NCBI GenBank assembly: GCA_030386875.1
Contig: CM059575.1
Coordinates: 15,896,293-15,960,292, forward strand
Origin: Morinoia aosen
Taxonomy: Eukaryota; Arthropoda; Malacostraca; Amphipoda; Talitridae
Direction of reading: 5' to 3'
DNA: 64,000 nucleotides
The notes under the pieces were generated by a model. The model did no database searches. It worked only from the letters and a program-made list of their open reading frames with translations, and had not been told where the DNA came from. Every line of letters starts with the position of its first letter. The first letter of the stretch is position 1. Shown here one piece after another: positions 61,442 through 64,000 of the stretch. Position numbers and translations under genes: made by a program.

Positions 61442-62436
61442 TGGCTGTCCTTCAAACTGTTGCACTCTGCAATCAGCTCTTAGGTGCCCAAATTTTCCAC
61501 AGTTGACGCACGGCGGTGGTACTGCTCTATACTGTGCCAAGTCCACTGCATGTGCAGGTGGTACTTCCGGTTGCGGCTGTGGTTCTCTTGCGTGGTAAAT
61601 TTGGTGCTGATGACTCCTAAGTCTGCCTTTTTCGCTCCAGTGGGGTGCTTCATAATTTCCTCTTCGATGATAAGGAGAGTGTCGTATCTGTCTGTTCCTT
61701 TCTCTCCAGGGTGGCACTTCATGGCGGTAGCCTCTTGGCCGTTGTGGTGAATACCGCATCGTGTGGCCGACACGTGCAGTCTCATGCTGCGGCCTTCTCT
61801 CGCTTCGCTGCGCTCTTTCTCTCTCCGGTTCCCTCTTCTCTGTCGTCTCCCTTGGTACTGGTACTATCCGTCGATTTTCCACTTCGATTGCCATGTCCCT
61901 CAATTCTTGTACTGTCGTAGGTCGCGCATCACTTCGAAAGGGTCTTGTGATGTTATCCCTTAATCCGAGCCACATCAAATCTACAAGGACTCGTTCCGGA
62001 TGTTCCAGATAATTCTCGTTGTACAGCCTTTCCAGGCGCGTCAGGTACTCTGAAACTCTCTCTCAGCTTGTTTGCTTCTTGGTCACTATTTCAAACAGCG
62101 CTTGCGTCGGATGTTCTACTTGGTCGGCGTAGGAGCGCAGCCATCTTTCTGCTTCTCGTAGGTTCGTTAGTGTACCAATTATTTTATTGCATTCCTTTGC
62201 CTCTTGTGGACCTAGGCATAGGAAGAAGGCATTCACCTGCTCGCTGTTATTCAGATTGCCAGTCAAAAACTTCAACCTTGCCATATGTTCCCCTACATCG
62301 TCGCCCCTCCGGAATTTGGCCCCTATGGCTCCCACGCAACTGGTTACCACGGGCATGTTAACTACTTCCTCTTCGGGCTGTGGTGGCGTTGCTGGCGCAT
62401 TTCTGCGGTCGTTGTCCTTCTCCCGCGCGCAGGCAT
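61418..62436 (-). pseudogene. gag: Element A Gag, broken
   Basis: Start expected at the ATG 62434-62436 (MPARGRR). Compared with element B, one T is missing at about 62412-62416, shifting the frame after about seven codons. A TGA at 62063-62065 stands where B has CGA, and further sequence changes lie between 62063 and 61978. The C-terminal piece (61978-61418) is open, with an Arg-rich region (ERERAQRSERRPQ) and the CCHC knuckle CVNCGKFGHLRADC, ending at TAG 61418-61420. The Gag of this copy is therefore not made in full. Confidence 0.88.
61436..61442 (-). promoter_or_regulatory. gag-pol -1 frameshift heptamer AAAAAAC (element A)
   Basis: In phase with gag as A AAA AAC; the gag stop follows five codons on; the -1 frame is open into the protease. 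Same in element B. Only a weak 4-bp hairpin (TTAG/CTAA) lies downstream, so any stimulator would have to be a pseudoknot or something else that I cannot show. Confidence 0.85.
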
Positions 62437-62817
62437 AGTGTCGATCTTCTTCAATTCACTTCTTCCGAAACTCAAAATTTTGCGATCACTCAAATGTTTT
62501 CCACACCTACTCACTGTAAAACTTTTACTGAAACTTTGAAATTAATCGAGTGAAAACACCAGAATTTTCTCACTTAGACTTATCACTTTTATAAACACTT
62601 TCCCTTTCTTTATCTATATGGCAGTGTGCTTGCTGGCTTCTCACACCGGAACACAGAAAATCATCACTACGAGTCATGTACCTCTACTGAATTTCTGTAC
62701 GTTTTGCACATGAAATAACCACGCAAAAAAAAAAAAAAATACAATGCACTTGTTATACTACACTCACCAAATTCACACAAATTACAAAGCGATCGTGTTG
62801 ATCTCACCAAATTGTGA
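62437..62817 (-). other. Element A leader between 5' LTR and gag
   Basis: About 380 nt with A/T runs. Just inside the LTR the minus strand reads TCACAATTTGGTGAGATCAA. TGGTGAGATC begins with the TGG expected of a tRNA primer site, offset by eight bases, and is the same in element B (49837-49859), but I cannot match it to a tRNA. Confidence 0.55.
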
Positions 62818-64000
62818 TGTCACGAGAAATTGTCCCTTCACCTCCTTGTTAACATTTCATTAACAGGAAGATCCGGCTCTCGGAGTTGAGGAATGGCACA
62901 CCTCCAAAGGATACATATACGACACAAAATTAATGAATAATAATCGGCAATTACAGTACATATACTAAAAAGAAAAGGTACTCACCGACGCTAGCTGACC
63001 CACTAACTCAGCGCGTTTCAGTGCGCTATTTTGCCTCGGTGAGATGTGGTGCGGGCGTAATGGGGTTTTTAAACACCATCAAATGCTAAGGAATCTTTAT
63101 AATGGAGCACCCTGGTACAAAACATTAATCGTAATTTACTGGCACTGTAAGTAACGCATATTGACAAATACTACTCTGCCTAATTGACCGGTCAATTCCC
63201 TCAAGTAAATTACACACGGAACACACACAATGAAATAATGCCTAACTGATGGGTCGGCGCACTCCAACGCCACAATGGATTGTCATTTAGCCTCGGATCA
63301 CAAGTTCTGTCACCCCAGAGCAGCTTCAGTTCATTCCCTGTTTCTCACACAGTGCATAAATTGTCTTTGGACGTTCTTATGAAGAAGTCGTACTTGCAAT
63401 CAATAGGAGAAAGGAAAGCCGCCCTCCTGTGGAGCAACAAAATTTTTAACAATTACTTCGATTCTACAATTTTCTCATACATATATATATATGCACATAT
63501 TCCACATTTAATTCAAATGCTCCAACTCTCTTTTACGTTACATGAACCTATCGTTTCCAGCGATATCTATCGTGACAAAAAGAACGAGCCTTACCCGCCC
63601 TTACGAAGTTATTAACATTTTTCTTTGAACAACCTCCACGTTACGGAATCTTCTTTCCTCTGCAAAAAGTAAAAAAAAATGTAAACCCTTAATTTGTTGA
63701 TTCAAGAAAGATTATGTCTTGACAGGTTTTGCACTCATTTTTCAACGTATGACATTTTACGTTAACACCCAGTCATGACGCAGAGTATAACATTTTAAGC
63801 TGACACCTAGCCACGACGCACCATATCGGAACGCTCGCAAAAAACTTACTCACTCATGTTTTCCGCGCTACCCAGAGTGTTCCTTTAGGACTACCCTCTC
63901 TCCACTCATGACCAATATTACTGTTCTTGCACTTCCAAACCTTCGCCGGCTTTGTCCTATTGGCTCCTCCCGAGGTTGCACGCTCCCTATTCGCTGTGAG
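62818..64000 (-). repeat. Element A LTR (5' LTR, partial)
   Basis: The first 1183 of about 1631 bp; the remainder is outside the window. About a dozen substitutions from the left LTR. The other side of the insertion, and so the target duplication, is not visible. Confidence 0.92.
62977..62986 (-). promoter_or_regulatory. Splice-donor-like GGTGAGTACC in element A 5' LTR
   Basis: The minus strand reads CGGTGAGTACC, a good match to a 5' splice site, in the U5 part. The same ten bases occur in the other three LTRs of the family (13380-13389, 50027-50036, 53610-53619), and GTAAGT lies about 25 nt upstream. It could join the leader to a spliced downstream message. Inferred from sequence only. Confidence 0.45.

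Larger units (their letters stand above)
53451..64000 (-). mobile_element. Element A: Ty3/Gypsy retrotransposon, second copy of the B family, cut by window end
   Basis: Left LTR 53451-55081, interior to 62817, right LTR from 62818 running off the window. The interior is colinear and nearly identical with element B and is not interrupted by C. Pol is full length (1214 codons from the position of the GTG at 61385), while gag carries a 1-base deletion and a nonsense mutation. It inserted into I-LINE ORF1, about 1.9 kb of I-LINE sequence from element B, in the same orientation. LTRs differ at about 1% by eye over the visible part. Confidence 0.93.

Noticed and set aside
62790-62810. tRNA primer site TGGTGAGATCAACACG in elements A and B
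   Set aside because: It starts with TGG but is offset eight bases from the LTR and I cannot match it to a known tRNA 3' end.
1-64000. CRISPR arrays, operons, bacterial promoters or riboswitches
   Set aside because: No regularly spaced repeats or bacterial gene organisation; the sequence is eukaryotic transposon DNA.
1-64000. A host protein-coding gene between the elements
   Set aside because: Every long open frame belongs to a retrotransposon; the remaining gaps are LTRs, spacers or decayed repeats.

Overview
This is a metazoan, most likely arthropod, intergenic or heterochromatic window made almost entirely of nested retrotransposons. I find no host protein gene, tRNA gene or rRNA gene. 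BEL/Pao and Ty3/Gypsy LTR elements, APE-endonuclease LINEs and small TIR elements (MITEs) together, with AT-rich spacers, suggest an arthropod; nothing in the window fixes the species.

Layout from the left. 1-1.6 kb is AT-rich spacer ending in a ~270-bp foldback repeat. 1.6-3.4 kb is a decayed minus-strand relic of an I/jockey-like LINE ORF1, carrying a 685-bp TIR element flanked by TTAA. 3.4-9.7 kb holds two copies of a second LINE family ('LINE2'), tail to tail: a decayed plus-strand copy (3.4-5.4 kb) and a better minus-strand copy (9.73-6.23 kb). Each was hit independently by the same ~530-bp MITE family. From 9.73 to 53.45 kb lies one minus-strand I-like LINE ('I-LINE': ORF1 with three CCHC knuckles, then EN-RT-RNase H-zinc finger). 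It has been blown apart by LTR elements.

The nesting is four deep. I-LINE ORF2 is split by Gypsy element B (13221-51548). B is split by element C (16113-43335, TSD CCAG), a large LTR element without coding capacity. One LTR of C is split by Gypsy element D (16145-22625, TSD TAAC), and the interior of C by BEL/Pao element E (27612-38617, TSD GCAGC). A second copy of the B family, element A (53451 to beyond 64000), sits in I-LINE ORF1. Element A preserves the empty site for C, and the right LTR of C preserves the empty site for D, so the nesting is shown directly by the sequence. LTR divergence judged by eye (B > A > C and E > D, which differs by about one base) agrees with the nesting order. 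A, B, D, E, the I-LINE and LINE2 all read on the minus strand; C probably does too.

How the genes work: each LTR element encodes Gag and a Pol polyprotein (protease, RT, RNase H, integrase). In both Gypsy families Pol lies in the -1 frame and the overlap contains a canonical slippery heptamer (GGGAAAC in D, with a hairpin 7 nt downstream; AAAAAAC in A and B). D has a perfect 18-nt tRNA-Gly primer-binding site. None of the elements looks fully competent: D has lost the integrase catalytic Glu in an in-frame deletion, E is frameshifted by an 8-bp duplication, B has stops and frameshifts, and A has a broken gag and a Glu in place of a catalytic RNase H Asp.
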